Under the pieces are notes generated by a model. It was not told the DNA's origin. It did no database searches and saw nothing but the letters and a program-made list of their open reading frames with translations. From Diphasiastrum complanatum (lineage: Eukaryota > Streptophyta > Lycopodiopsida > Lycopodiales > Lycopodiaceae), in NCBI GenBank assembly GCA_029204225.1, contig CM055102.1, positions 35,644,585 through 35,708,584 on the forward strand: a stretch of 64,000 bases of DNA. The letters run 5' to 3'. Positions 45,033 through 57,050 of this stretch are shown here, piece by piece (the stretch's first letter is position 1; every line of letters starts with the position of its first letter). The position numbers and the translations under genes were made by a program.

Positions 45033-47053
45033 CACAACAACAAAATGCGCGATTTCCGACACAAGGTTCCAACATATTCAAAAAAAATTCATAATCCGTC
45101 GGAATCCGACATAATAATATGTCGGAATCCAACACAAAAAAAAAAAAATTTGCCATGTTGGATTTTGACGGCCAATAAAAATGTCGGAATCCGACATCCC
45201 ATTTCGGAGACTGCAACTTTTTAAATGGATGACGTCACCTGTCCGTGCAAAAAAAAAAAAGCACAAAGTGGACGTCCGATCGGAATCCGACGTCTGTGAC
45301 CGACTTCTCAAAGCTGCATCATTTTTCTAGGGTTTTCTTATTTTTTATTCTTGCAGATTGTTGGAGATCGGATTTTGGCGCTTTTTTGCAACTCTATCAA
45401 TTCCATTTGTCTCATTCCAAATATGATTCTTTTGTTTTGTTATGTGCAACTAAGATTTTTTTCTTTGTAACTTTTTCTTGTACACTATCTTCCTTGTATT
45501 GTATATTTTGTGTAGTTGAACACAAATATGTGTCTTAATGATTTATGATCATGAGCAAATGAGAGAGGAAGAGAAGGATGTGTGTGAGAGACATGAGAGA
45601 GAGCAAGAAAATATAGATAGAAGAGTTTGATTTAATATTATGTTCTTTGTAGATTTTGGGGTTTAGATTTAATGTTATGTTCTTTGTGAAATAGTGTGAG
45701 ACTAAGAGCTCTTGAGGTTTGAATGAAGATCATAACCAGCTCCACCATCAAAGATGTAGAGCTACCACTTTTTCTCACTGTGTTGCTACTCCCTATCGAG
45801 CCATAAAGGGTAATCCATCATTGTTTGATACATGTAAAATGAGATATCAGCTAGAGAAAGTTACTGAAGCATGCTAGGTATGATGGCATTTGTGTTGAAA
45901 ATTAGAACTCAAAATGAACTTTGAAGAGTGCCATTGACTCACTATCTCCGTTGGAAGCTTGAGATATCTTGGCTATGGGGTGTTTAATTATCTTTGCTCT
46001 ATGAGCTAGAACCCAGTTTTTCTTGCAAGATATTTGGAGAGCTGGCCCACCATTGTTGCTAGATGAGTGAGTCATCTAATCATTCAATCACATTATAGGT
46101 GTTGAGGAATTGAATGTTGACTTCCAAACTACTGAAGGATTATTGCTGATTTCCAAAAGAGAGTTGAGAGATGTGATTATTAACATCGCTACCTCTATAA
46201 TACATCTGGCCATCGCTGCTACTACTTTGCAATCCTTCACTACGTCTCCTATGAGTATTGGATATGAAGGAAAGCCATCACTAAGCTAGTTGTCAGATCA
46301 GAGACTCAGCTAACTGAGCCTTCACGACCATGAAAAGGGAGCTTGCAACTATTGTCTAAAGTTGATCTATCAACGACCATTGAGAACTCACTGATTTATT
46401 GTCAATGGGAGCCCTCGCTCATGGTTGTTCTAGTTGAGAGCATTTCTATCCTAGCAAAGGATAGAAGCACAGTGACAAACATACTAGAATCAATTGGAGC
46501 ATTCATGACTAGCACTTCTTCGCTTTCCAGCTACATGCATATGCACTCATAAATAGATATGGTTTTATCTATTTTCAGTTCGTTTCATCTATGTCATTTT
46601 TCGTAATCATTTATTTTTTGTATGCACTTCAAATTCCTGTCGATTGGAGTATCATTGGTTTTTGCCACGGTTTTCTTTTTGCCACGTCCGGCCACATGGA
46701 CGTCGGAATTCGACGTCCACGTGGCAGAAAAAAAAAGTAAAATTTTTTTTTCAAGTTTTTTTTTCCACGTGGACGTTGGATTACGATGGCCCTGCCACGT
46801 GGACGTCGGATTCCGACGTCCACGTGGCCTAGCTATCGGAATCCGACGTCCACTTGGCATGCTCTCTAGTTCATTTTTATCGGCCGGTTGCCGGTTTTGG
46901 GTTTGGCATCAGATTTCGACGGATTTTAAATGCAATGGATTCTGACGACCTTATAGCGACGCACTTTTTGACACCCGCGTCGATTCAAAAAAAAAATTTC
47001 AAAGCGATTTCACGTTGAAAATCCCGTCGAAAATCGCGGCAATTCTTGTAGTG
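45033..47053. mobile_element. Non-autonomous CACTA-like DNA transposon (2.0 kb)
   Basis: The right end read on the minus strand begins CACTACAAGAATTGCCGCGA, the hallmark CACTA terminus. The left end begins CACAACAACAAAATGCGCGA, a diverged version; both continue with GATTTYCGAC. The element is bounded by GAC on both sides. Subterminal regions (45045-45300 and 46680-46860) carry many TCGGAATCCGA palindromes in both orientations, the expected arrangement of transposase-binding sites. No transposase frame is present inside, so movement would need an autonomous partner. 45540-46560 is internal filler with a short duplication at 45629-45695 and no recognised gene. Confidence 0.75.
46687..46858. repeat. 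Cluster of GTCGGAATCCGAC / CCACGTGG palindromes
   Basis: Three long palindromes sit in about 170 bp. The best, 46794-46828, has two exact 17-bp arms (GCCACGTGGACGTCGGA and its complement) around one base. It is the right subterminal part of the CACTA-like element. Confidence 0.85.
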
Positions 47054-47056
47054 GAC

Positions 47057-47840
47057 CTTGAAAGTGAGATAGATTATGATAAAGATGGTAATTGAAAATC
47101 TGGCAACGAGGCCTTGGAGGCCATGATTGAAAAATATAAAGCCTAGGAATAAACTTTGCCTACAGAGGAGAAATTTTTGGAATTCCAAAAAAAAATATCC
47201 TCCAAAGACTCGGTATATCCCCTCGAAAAATGTAGAGGCCATTGGAGGACATGACATTAGCTGAACAAATATCGTTGAATACAATGATTATGATCTGGTA
47301 AGTAGATATTATATTGATATTAATATTGTTCAGTTTTGTTAATTCAAATACTATTGAAATTTGAGTTTGCAGTGTTATGTATCATTCAAAATTTAATTTC
47401 TTGACTCATTTACATGATGCTATTGAAATAGCTGCCTTTGGTATGAGACATGGAGGCGTCCGAGGTGTATCAGCCAGGAGAAAGGATGTGTCTCTATCTC
47501 ATTATTTGAAAAACTTTCAAACTAATAAGATTTGTATATATCATTCATCTTTTAATCCATATGCTACCACCATCATTATGGCCATCAAGTCATTATCAGT
47601 GTGTTTAGGAGGCCACATGTACGCCAAAGGAACATATAAAATAATATTTGTGAAAAGAGATTTGGCAATTAAAATATTGGGTTATACTCCCAATGAGACT
47701 ACAAAAAGATCATCTGCAATGGCCCTGTATTTGAGTTACATTGATATGAGCAAAAGGAAAAAAATATTGGATCCATAGGAAAGGAGATTATTCCTTCATG
47801 ACAATACCATCCGTCTGAATCTTGAAGAGGATGATGATCA
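47057..47840 (+). pseudogene. Unrecognised coding region right of the CACTA-like element, with an intron
   Basis: The first 240 bases read as protein with stops (EIDYDKDGN, EALEAMIEKYKA). A consensus donor CTG|GTAAGTAG lies near 47297 and an acceptor TTTGCAG ends near 47371. The following exon opens a 133-codon frame (YHSKFNFLTHLHDAIEIAAF, GVRGVSARRKDVSLSHYLK) with one stop at 47776 before an acidic end. I do not recognise the family. It probably continues the gene at 44311-45032. Confidence 0.4.
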
Positions 47841-48003
47841 TAATTAAACAAATTTCTATAATAGATTATTGATATATTACAAAGATCTCTCTTTTGTTAT
47901 GAATTTGAATGTCTTTTGAAAAATTGTAACATTTGGCGAGTTTTTAGCTTGATATCTAAACTGTGCTCTTCTGTAAAACCACTGAAAAAGTTGAACTAAA
48001 CAT

Positions 48004-49669
48004 TTATTTTTTGAATTGTGTCCTCGTAGCTCTATGAAATGCTCCTCTTGCTTGCCAATGAAAATTTTCCATGACTGCAAATTTCTCACCTTTCAAATGT
48101 CTCTTTATAATCTCGCCATAATTTGTTCTTGAAAATATCCATGAAAGTATTTTATGGTCCTCTTTCAAGACCTGTAGAGAAGCAAGTAATGCATGACATG
48201 TCAATAAAAAATGCAATGTATGAAATGTTAATAACAATACTTTAAATGAAACTTGAAATGTATACCTGGAATGCCACCAACCACCATATGTGATTTTTCG
48301 ATTGAACACTAAATGTTCAATCATCTGTATCTAAAATTTTGTTCATCAAAGTGACACTCGTCCCAACTTTTGACTTTTGGTTATTTCAGATTCATCCAAT
48401 TTTATTACAATAATGATCTTTTCATTTACCCGACGTTCGTCTATTTTATAGAATCGAATAATGTATTTTAGAACATTTTCAATATCAAGGAAAATATTAT
48501 TGCCATCGTTGTAATTGAGCTCACCATATTCTGATTTGTATAATTCAGTTATATGAAGTGGTTGGCCAACTACTTTGAACATTCTGTCATCATTAAAAAT
48601 TTCTAGCTAATCTTACCCGATATAGACACAGAAGATTAATTTTCTTCACCATCACTTGGGAAAAAGCTTCTTTAACTATTCTAAAAAAAGTAGAATAAGC
48701 ATTTCTGCTAATTCCAGATACATCACATGCACCTTGTATCACATTTACATCCAAGTACAATTGAACCTTAATTAAAACAGTCTTTGCAATTTCGTTTTTC
48801 ATTTTTCATTTTTTCAATTCGAGCATTTTTCATCATTCCTTTGCTGACTTTCTTGATAAAACATGACTCAAAGATGATCCGATGCATGAACCATCTGTTA
48901 AATAGTTCTTTGCCACCAAACATGATCTGCAACAAACATATACAACTCAAATTATGTTTAATAAATCAATAATCCATGTTATCAATTGCAAATCAAACTT
49001 AAATGACATACACAAATCAATTAAACAGTTATAAGAAAACATACTTGAATGTTTAAATTTTTCTTTTTTCTGATTGCCACTATGTGTAGATAAGTCATCA
49101 ATATTCTTCATCGATACTCTCTTTCTTTTCCTCTTCATCATTGTCTTTTTTATAACTTTTAGATCAACAATAGATTTTAAACTCTCGAATCGCAACTTTT
49201 CCATGGATTCTAACATTTCTTAGTTTGATCTCCGAAGAGTAGTGACTGTAGCATTCAACTCTGACATAGCATGCTTAAGTGCATTGTTTTCAACACTAGT
49301 GTGTTGCAAATAATAAAGCAAATGTTGATTTGCATGTTGCAATTGTTGATTAGCAAATTGCAATTGCTGATTAAGACAAGATATGCTATGCATTCCAATA
49401 TCACGCAACCTTCGACAATATCGAAGTAATCCGCTATTTCCTTCACATACAAATCTGAGAAGATGAGTTACGGACTTAAAATCTGGACACAAATTAGTAG
49501 CTGGATCATTAGGATAAATTGATCCATCCACCCACAAATCTATATTCATATGATTATTCATTCTCAATTCTCTAACTATTGCAGCAGCATTCTCTACAAC
49601 TTTCGAGTTTTTCTTGATAATTGGAGTGCATTCCATAGGAAGAGCAACATGGAAATGGAACATTGCCAT
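48004..49669 (-). pseudogene. Unrecognised multi-exon gene, minus strand
   Basis: From ATG 49669 one frame runs about 208 codons with a single stop (49220-49222). It shows NIDLWVDGSIYPNDPATNLC, a cysteine-containing middle, a Gln/Asn/Leu-rich coiled coil (NQQLQFANQQLQHANQHL) and a basic segment (KKTMMKRKRKRVSMK). Predicted introns are 48927-49044 (GTATGT...TTGCAG) and 48172-48265 (GTATAC...CTACAG). Exon 2 includes LYLDVNVIQGACDVSGISR and KLDESEITKSQKLGRVSL; exon 3 ends HLKGEKFAVMENFHWQ. Two frame changes (near 48790 and 48595) and a phase mismatch at intron 1 imply decay. It has no polymerase or transposase motif that I know. Confidence 0.5.
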
Positions 49670-49831
49670 TGTTGAAAGCTACAATCCATAAATGCTTCAA
49701 ATTACAATAAATCAACATGAATAGATCTAGCATACCTTACTTTTGTAATGTTTATTTCACGCTAAAAAATCGTCCCACCTCATATTTCACTATAAGCATA
49801 CAATGATTTCAAAAGTTCTGCTACTCTCGCT

Positions 49832-51492
49832 TTAGTTTTGGCAGTGAGCACACCAATCATCAATAAAGGTGATATAATATATTGATCCCCCAACAGACAG
49901 TACATCAAAGGGTCTGCAGATGTCTAAGTGTATCAGCTCCAGGAGTTTCGTCGCTCTGAAGGAATCCTTCGTGAAAGGTGTACGTGACATCTTCCTTTTG
50001 TTGCATGCATCACAGGGTGTCAGGTTTGCATCCTTGATGTTCACTCTTGTGAATGCGTTGTACTGGTTTGCTTTGTATAACGTCAGTGGGTTCATGTGGC
50101 ATAGTCTCCTGTGCCACAGAACGTCTATAGACTCATGGACTTGGTGAGCCTGCTCTGTCGGTAGGCGTACCTTCGAGATATAGGTTTCCTCTTCATCTGC
50201 CTTGTGTGATGAGCGTATTGGAGCTGACGTCAATGATATTGCTGCATGTCTGGTCTATGAAAGTCACACGCATGTCTGCGTCTGCCATTCTAGCAACTGA
50301 TAGCAGATATTTCTGCAGTGTTGGCACATACAGGATGTCATCCAATCTTCTGTCTTTGCCATTGGTGCTCAGCCAAAGTGCTCTAGTTCCGCTTACTTCG
50401 TGTCGTGATATATCTCCTAGAACCATGTATCTGGAGGAGTCGGTTTGTCATAAGTCGACGATCATCTGCCTTGTTGTCACAAAGTGTGATGTGGCTCCTG
50501 AGTCAAGAACTATGTCTTGAATATCAGATGTGGATGTTGCACATAAGTTATTGCATGGGTAAGCAGTGGAATTTCTGCTAGCTCGGTCTTTAGCCATGCT
50601 TGAAAACTCAACCACCTCCACAAATGATGTGCTGTTTGTGCTCTCCTTCTTGCTCTGCGTCTTCTTGTTCCTTGGATTGTCGTAGCAATCCATGGCTGCA
50701 TGACCTTTCTTATGACAATGTATACACTCAATCTTTGGATTCAACTAGTATTTATCCACTGTGTGGCTATCATGTCTGCATCTCTTGCATGTCTTCTTGT
50801 CATTGCCTTGTTGCATGTCCTTCCTTTCGATCTCCTTTCTTGGGTTCCCTATTTTTGCTAGTTTTGATTTGTTCTCTTTGTCGACTCCCTCTTAGGTTGA
50901 GTCTTCTTCTTCGATTGGCCTTTGTTACTATAGAGAGCTTGATCAGACTCGTTCCTGTCATTGTAGTGCTCTCTAGCTTCAACTTCTTCCTTGATGTCAA
51001 TGACTGCCTTGTCGAAGGTCATAGTAGGACCTTTAGCCAGCAATGTTTGAGTTGCTTGAAACGATCGTGGTAAGGAGCGTAGCAGGTAACTGAGCTACTT
51101 CTCTTGTGAGACTGCATGTTCTGCTCCAGCGTTGTGTAGCAATAAGAACAGGTTCTTCATCTTTCAGATGAAGCTGGTGAGGTCTTTGCCATCCCATCTT
51201 AGATAGGTAAGCTGATCTTCTTGATGCATTGTCTGATTTCGTGACTTGGTCTGAAATTTGCTGATTAGTGTATCCCACATCTCTCTAGCATTAGAGATTG
51301 ATGCGAAGTCAATGGGTAATGTTGTCTTTGATGGAAGAGGAGATGAGGCCATAACGCTTCTCCTCTTAGGATTAGCGATGTCTTCACTTTCCAAGCAAGA
51401 AAAGTTGATCTGTCTACTTCAAGTACCTGATACCACTGATGGAATCGTTGACCTTGAGTCTTTAAAGAGCTCGATAAGGTCGAGCAATCGGT
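49832..51492 (-). pseudogene. Copia element K gag to integrase start (broken)
   Basis: This is a minus-strand relative of G. In order: Gag pieces (STFLAWKVKTSLILRGEALW, HQEDQLTYLRWDGKDLTSF), a knuckle CIHCHKKGHAAMDC near 50685-50730, an intact protease motif LDSGATSHF near 50480, and the GAG-pre-integrase region (VLWHRRLCHMN, CDACNKRKMSRTPF). It ends at the integrase core start (LIHLDICRPF, FIDDW). At least four frame changes are present. The element is truncated at about 49832, and 49670-49831 shows nothing further. Confidence 0.85.
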
Positions 51493-51505
51493 TTGCTCTG
51501 ATACC
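51493..51505 (-). promoter_or_regulatory. Primer-binding site of element K
   Basis: On the minus strand TGGTATCAGAGCA follows the LTR end ...CCAACAA. Confidence 0.9.
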
Positions 51506-51506
51506 A

Positions 51507-52200
51507 TTGTTGGTAATATAGCGGGCTCTCTGGTTGATTCTTGTTGTCGCTCAGATGGAGCCGATCTTTCGGATAAGGTTACTGCCTCAAGCCGTGGTCA
51601 GTCATCCTCCGAACAAGCAGATAGCTACTACTAATTTGACTGCGTTTATGAACAATAGATAATGTCTTAATGACAACATAAATATATCGAATGATAAAAT
51701 TGAATAAGCATCACAACATTCACAGATTACACACTGAGCAGAAGAGATGTACACGTCTGAATTATCAAAAATGAGTGTACACAAAAATTCTTTCTTGAGC
51801 ACTATCTGTTTCCTAGGTCAGCGCGTCGGCGTGAAAGAGGTGTTCTCTTCTCATGCATGGAACTAGCTACTGCTAGAACTATCTTTCTTCCTTGATACGC
51901 ACCTCACTGAGTGCTGCGTTCAGGATTCTCTTTCTGTATGTCTCTGTATGTCTCTGATCCAATACATATATTATGCTGGATTAGATTAAAAGATTGATTA
52001 GCTAAGATTAAGCTAAACATCTGTTCAAGTACATTTCCATTGACGTTGCATGGCGACGATGGAACGTGATAGTTTGAAAAACTTCATGTTCGAGCAGCTG
52101 AGGTCCGATAGTTCGTCCATGCCCGATAGTTCGTCCTCACCATTGATGCTTGGAAGTGTCGGCCTGACCCGAAATGTCGGCCAACTGAGTATGTGGCAAA
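51507..52200 (-). repeat. 5' LTR of element K (outer border uncertain)
   Basis: It begins TGTTGGTAAT next to the PBS. It contains a direct duplication TGTATGTCTC near 51936-51955. The outer border is placed only by the start of element L coding text near 52200. It is unlike the G LTR although K and G share Gag. Confidence 0.55.
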
Positions 52201-53090
52201 AAAGGCAAATACAAGGAAAAATACAAGGCTTTAAAGTAGAAACACAATGTTTTCTCACTATTCTAAAAAGATTTCATATGGTAGATGCAAAAGCTAGTGA
52301 TACACCTATAGAGTCTCATATAAATCTAGTGATGCACCTACGGAGTCTCATGTAAAGCTAATTACAAGAGGTAGTGAAAGATCCTTCAAGGACATTACTC
52401 TCTATAGGAAGATAGTTCTTTCACTCATCTGTCTAACCATTACTAGACCAGATCTAAGCTATTGTGTTGGAAGATTGAGTCAATTCATGCAAGATCCTAG
52501 TGAGGAGCATTGGAAGTTAGGAAAATGAGTTTTGAGGTACATCATTGGAACTCGAGATTTTGGCATAAAAATTGTATGAGGGATCATCATTTAATCTTTT
52601 TGGATTTTCAGCTTTGGACTATGCTGGAGATGTAATGGATAGGAAATCCATTAGTGCTCACTGTATTTCATAGGTGATGGAGCTATATCATGGATGTCAA
52701 AGAAACAAGCCACTATCTCACTGTCATCTAGTGAGGCCGAGTACAAAGCTCTTACACATTGCACAAAGGATATGGCATGGATCAAGAGGATGATCAAGGA
52801 TCTCCACTTGCTGGATTTTTCAGAGAGCCCAATTATCTTTTGTGACAATCAATCAGCCCAAAGGTTGGCAACCAATCATATCTTTCATGCTAGGAGCAAG
52901 CATATTGAGGTGCAATATCATTTTGTGAGGGAGCAAGTCATTGCAAAGGAGGTGGAGCTTCAACATGTGTCCTCAAGGGAATGTGTAGCTGATATCTTCA
53001 CCACAACATTGGGAAAGGACTTGTTCATGAAGCATAGGACATCACTTGGAGTGTTATCAAAGTCCATGCTAAAACTAGTTGAAGAGAGAG
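52201..53090 (+). pseudogene. Copia element L, RT end and RNase H
   Basis: Plus-strand RT C-terminus (LKRFHMVDAKASDTPIESH, ITLYRKIVLSLICLTITRPD, RLSQFMQDPSEEHWKLGK) is followed by RNase H with an intact last part: SLSSSEAEYKALTHCTKDM, FCDNQSAQRLATNHIFHARS, KHIEVQYHFVREQVIAKEVE. Several stops occur between 52500 and 52680. A small duplication (GATACACCTATAGAGTCTCAT against GATGCACCTACGGAGTCTCAT) lies at 52300-52350. A purine tract GAAGAGAGAG (53081-53090) precedes the LTR. Confidence 0.88.
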
Positions 53091-53736
53091 TGTGAAAGAT
53101 TCAAGTAGTTTGATCATATTTGCTACATTTTTATATTTGGCAAATTGAGGCCAACTTTATATTAGACTTAGAGTTTGACTTTTTAAAGTTCATTAGTCTA
53201 AATTTCATTTGAATAAATACTCTTTGAATGTGGGAAAGTTAGAAGTCAAGTTTGAGTAGATTCAAATATAAATGTTGGGTACATTGAATCTAGACCCAAA
53301 AAATAGTAGGGTTTACATTTTGGAGAGAAAGCCAAGTGGCCAAATAGGGTTTGGACCTGTTATAAAAGGATGTAACTCATGGAGAGACATATCTTCTCTC
53401 TTCTCTATCTCATTTCATGCTTATACATGGTTCTCTTGGGCTCTACTATCCATTGGTGCACTATACTTGTGATTGCTTGTAATTCTATGTGTAGAATGAT
53501 CTATATTTGTTATTTTTGGATCCACAACTATGAAATACAGTAGCTTGCTAGTTTTGTATGGATAGCAATAGTAATTTATGATTTGGTTCATGTTTTATCA
53601 AGTTCTATTAGAGTTTACATCTCATTCATAGAGTAGATGCTGATTTTTCTACATTGCATGATTGTTGATTTGTTCTCTTTCTAAACCCAAGATCACTTTA
53701 TGGGTTTGGATCATCATTGATCTGAAATCTTTCACA
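53091..53736 (+). repeat. 3' LTR of element L
   Basis: 646 bp, beginning TGTGAAAGATT and ending AATCTTTCACA, an 11-bp perfect inverted pair. It has a TATA box (TATAAAAG, 53361-53368). Its middle third matches the LTR fragment at 12904-13262 in reverse. Confidence 0.88.
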
Positions 53737-54205
53737 CGACCTGCATCCGACGACCTAACTTAAAAAAATTTGTCCGGACGATTGCATTCGACAATTTTCC
53801 GTTTGACGATTGCATTTGACGAACATCCAATGTTGCAACCGATGACATTCTGTTTGACATTGCATCTGACGATTTTGTATTTGACAGTGTTGGATCCGAC
53901 GATATTCCATCAGACGATTGCATCCGACAACCAGTCCATACAAATTCCATCCGACGAGATTTTGTCCGACGATTTTCTATCTGAAGTGCATCCGACGAGA
54001 TTCTGTCTGACAATTTTCTATCCGAAGTGCATTCGACAACCTTGCATCATCAGAAGTTGCATCTGACAGTGTTGCATCCGACCATTTTCTATCCGAAATG
54101 CATCCAACGACCAGCCTATAAAAATTCCATCCGACGACATTCTATTCAATGTTGCATTCCACGATTTTGTATCTGACAGTGTTGCATCCGATGATATTCT
54201 TGTCG
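53737..54205. repeat. Degenerate CATCCGACGA minisatellite
   Basis: More than 20 imperfect units of 15-25 bp are built on (T/C)CCGACGA, GATTTTCTATCCGAAGTG and TGACAGTGTTGCA. It abuts the LTR of element L. Confidence 0.85.
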
Positions 54206-55194
54206 TAAACTGGTGGTCGTGAGCGCAGCGGAAGCTCGGTTGCTCAGAGCGTAGGCATGTAGGAACGGAAACGCAACAGTTAGCAGCAGAAATATTCAAG
54301 TAGAAGCATTCACATATAGTTTGCGCAAACGAACGCCGCAGTAGTGAGACAAAAATTGCACTCTGATAAATATCAACAGTGAGTACAATGGCTTGAAGTA
54401 ATAACTTCAGCTTGCTGAGCGTGATAACGCTGACTATAGATAACTCTTCATCAAAAGAGAAATTCGATTACTAACACTTACATAGCTTGATTTAGCTAAT
54501 ATAGAGATTTACAAGTGTCGAGAGAAAATATCTTACAAGCCTTTAAGACTATTTACGCTAGTCTTTGCATATGTACAAAGTTGGTAACCGCTTCACCACC
54601 TTTGGATATTTGGTTCTCCAGTTGTTTTTAGGGTTGCTGATACGTTTGGTGACGTCGCTTTGCCAATGTAAAAAAAAATACAAAAAACCCGAAAAACCCG
54701 AAGGTGCCTTTAGACTGAAGGTACGCAACTCCTGAAGGTGCCCTTAGTTTAAAGGTAGCAAAAACCGAAAAGATGAAGGGCAGAAAAAAAAGGCTGAAGG
54801 CGAAAAAGCCGAAAGGTGGCTGAAGTCGAAAAAGTGAAAGCCGAAGGTGCTTTAGAAATAATTTCTAAGGCATTCTGGTGACTTTGGCCACATTGTTAAA
54901 AGGTGAAGAAGGCGGGAAAAAGCCGAAGGTGGCGAAAAAGACGAAGGTGGTCCAGAAATAGTTTCTAAGTCATTCTGGCCAGTGTGCCGCATTTTTCGTG
55001 AAGGCACAAAAAAAGGGCGAAGAAGGCAAAAAAAAGCAATAGGTGCCTTAAATCGTTTTAAGGCATAAATGGGAAAAAAAACTAAAAAAAAAAAAATGTG
55101 AAGGTCCGAAATCATGTTGTCGGCCTTCTGTTTTCAAGATGCTCATTACTTAACGATTTTTTTTTTCTTAAGGTTGAGCATAAGAAATCTAACA
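54206..55194 (-). repeat. 3' LTR of element M with internal subrepeats
   Basis: On the minus strand the LTR begins TGTTAGATTTC right after a purine tract (AAGGGGGAG, 55195-55204). The far border is uncertain, near 54200. Within it, 54840-54990 carries two copies of a 100-bp unit (GAAGGTG...AGAAATA...TTTCTAAG...CATTCTGG at 54843 and 54943) amid many GCCGAAGGTG words. Confidence 0.6.
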
Positions 55195-55199
55195 CTCCC

Positions 55200-57050
55200 C
55201 CTTAATGAGGATCTTGAAAAACTTTGATTTTCAGATTTAACATATCGTTAAATTTGAGATGTTGCTCTTTTGATAGAGCCTTTGCAAAGTAATATGCTGC
55301 CATGTAGTTTGTTCTGCAAAAAACCAGTTCTACTTCCTTGCTGTGCACTTTCTCTCTAAGATAATGATACCTGATTTCTATATGTTTGCTTTGAGAGTGA
55401 AATCTTGGACTGAGAGATAGCGCTATTGTGCTTTCATTGTCACAATAGATTGTTGTAGGAAGCGTTTGTGCAAGGTTGAGGTCTGCAAGAAGTTGCCTTA
55501 GCCAGATCGCCTCTTTTGGTTGTATTTGTGGTAGCTATGTATTTAGATTCCGTTGATGATAATGCAACTGAGGTTTGCTTCCGGCTGTTCCATGAGATTG
55601 TGCCTTGGTTGTATAAAAATACAAATCCAAAAGTTGATTTTTTGGTGTCGACATCTCCTGCCCAATCTGCATCTGTGTAGGCTTCAAGGATGTTGGCAGT
55701 TTGGCTACCTCCGTAGCATATGTTGAGAGTTTTCGTTGCTTGGATGTACTTCATGACCTTTGTTAGTACTTTCCAATGAACTACGTCTGGATTTGACATA
55801 AACTGGCTGAGTGTACTAATCGAATATGCAAGGTCTGGTCGCATGCAGATCATTGCGTACATTAGTGAGCCGATGATGGATTGAAATGGGTAGCGCTTCA
55901 TTTCCTCCTTTTCTGTCTCAGTTTGAGGAGACTGTTCCTTTGATAGCTTTAGTCCAGGGTCGACTGGAAAGTGACTGGGTTTGCAGTTGGCCATTCCATA
56001 CTTTTTCAGCACGTTATTGAGATATCGTTGCTGACTGATAAAGATCAGTCTACTAGGTTGATCTCGTTGAATTTGGATTCCGAGACAATAGTGGGCTGGG
56101 GGACCGATGTCAATCATCTTGTATTCCTAGGCCAGCATGCATTTTGTATCCTTCATCAGATTCAGATTATTACTGAATAAGAGTGTATCATCTACGTAGA
56201 GAGTGATGATGATGAAGTATTCTGATACAGGCTTGAAGTAAACATTCGAGTCTGCTGAGTTTGGAATAGGACCATTCTCTATCAGAAATACGTTGATCTT
56301 CTAGAAGTAGGCTCTTGGTGATTGTTTCAGCCTGTAGAGTGCCTTGTGAATTTTGCATACAAGGTGTTGTTGCTTGTCATTGAGTTCGTATCCCTCTAGC
56401 TGCATCATATAGATTTTTTCTTCGATGGTTCCATTGAGGAAAGCGGTCTCGACATCCATCTGGTAGACTTCGAGATCTGATGTGGCTGCAAAGGAGAGGA
56501 GTAGGTGGATCAAAGCATGTTTGACAACTGGACTGAAGGTTTCTGAATAATCTAGATCTGAAATCTGGTAAAAGCCTTTGGCGACTAGTCTGGCCTTGTA
56601 ACAATTTAGTCTTCCTTCAGTGTCATACTTTGCCTTGAATATCCATTTGCATAGAATTGGGTTACGATCCTTTGGCAGCTCAGTGAGTGTCCATGTTTGA
56701 TTCTCCATAAGAGAATCAAATTCGGTGTCCATCGCTGCTTTCCACTAGTCAGCATCAAGAGTAGACATCGCCTCAGAAATGGTGGTCAGTTCCTGCACAA
56801 AGTAGCAGGCCAGATCATTCATAAATCTGGATGGAGGCTGTCTCGACCTGTTCGACCTTCTGGGTTGAACTTCGGTTCTCTAATGTGGGTTGACTTGTTG
56901 AGGTTCTAGCTCATTGTCTAAGTCAACATTGAGATTCTACAATTGAATCTCTGGATCGAAATTGACTGGTTGCTCAATCCCAGAGTCAGATTTATCAACA
57001 GTTTTTCCTTTGTGGTCGATGAACTGGTCTTTAGCAAAAATGACGTCTGG
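55200..57050 (-). pseudogene. Copia element M reverse transcriptase and RNase H
   Basis: Minus-strand Pol from the end of the integrase tail (DVIFAKDQFIDHKGK near 57040) through a proline/arginine linker. RT follows in 56732-56301 (PILCKWIFKAKYDTEGRLN, YQMDVETAFLNGTIEEKIY, ALYRLKQSPRAYF); the YVDD region near 56190 survives but the frame is broken. RT end and RNase H are in 56117-55440 (HYCLGIQIQRDQPSRL, YTDADWAGDVDTKKSTFGF, VALSSTESKYIATTN). Everything upstream of the integrase tail is missing. The 55205-55440 part is the decayed end. Confidence 0.88.

Noticed and set aside
46687-46858. CRISPR-like array of palindromic repeats
   Set aside because: Spacing and spacers are irregular, the genome is eukaryotic, and the repeats fit CACTA subterminal sites.
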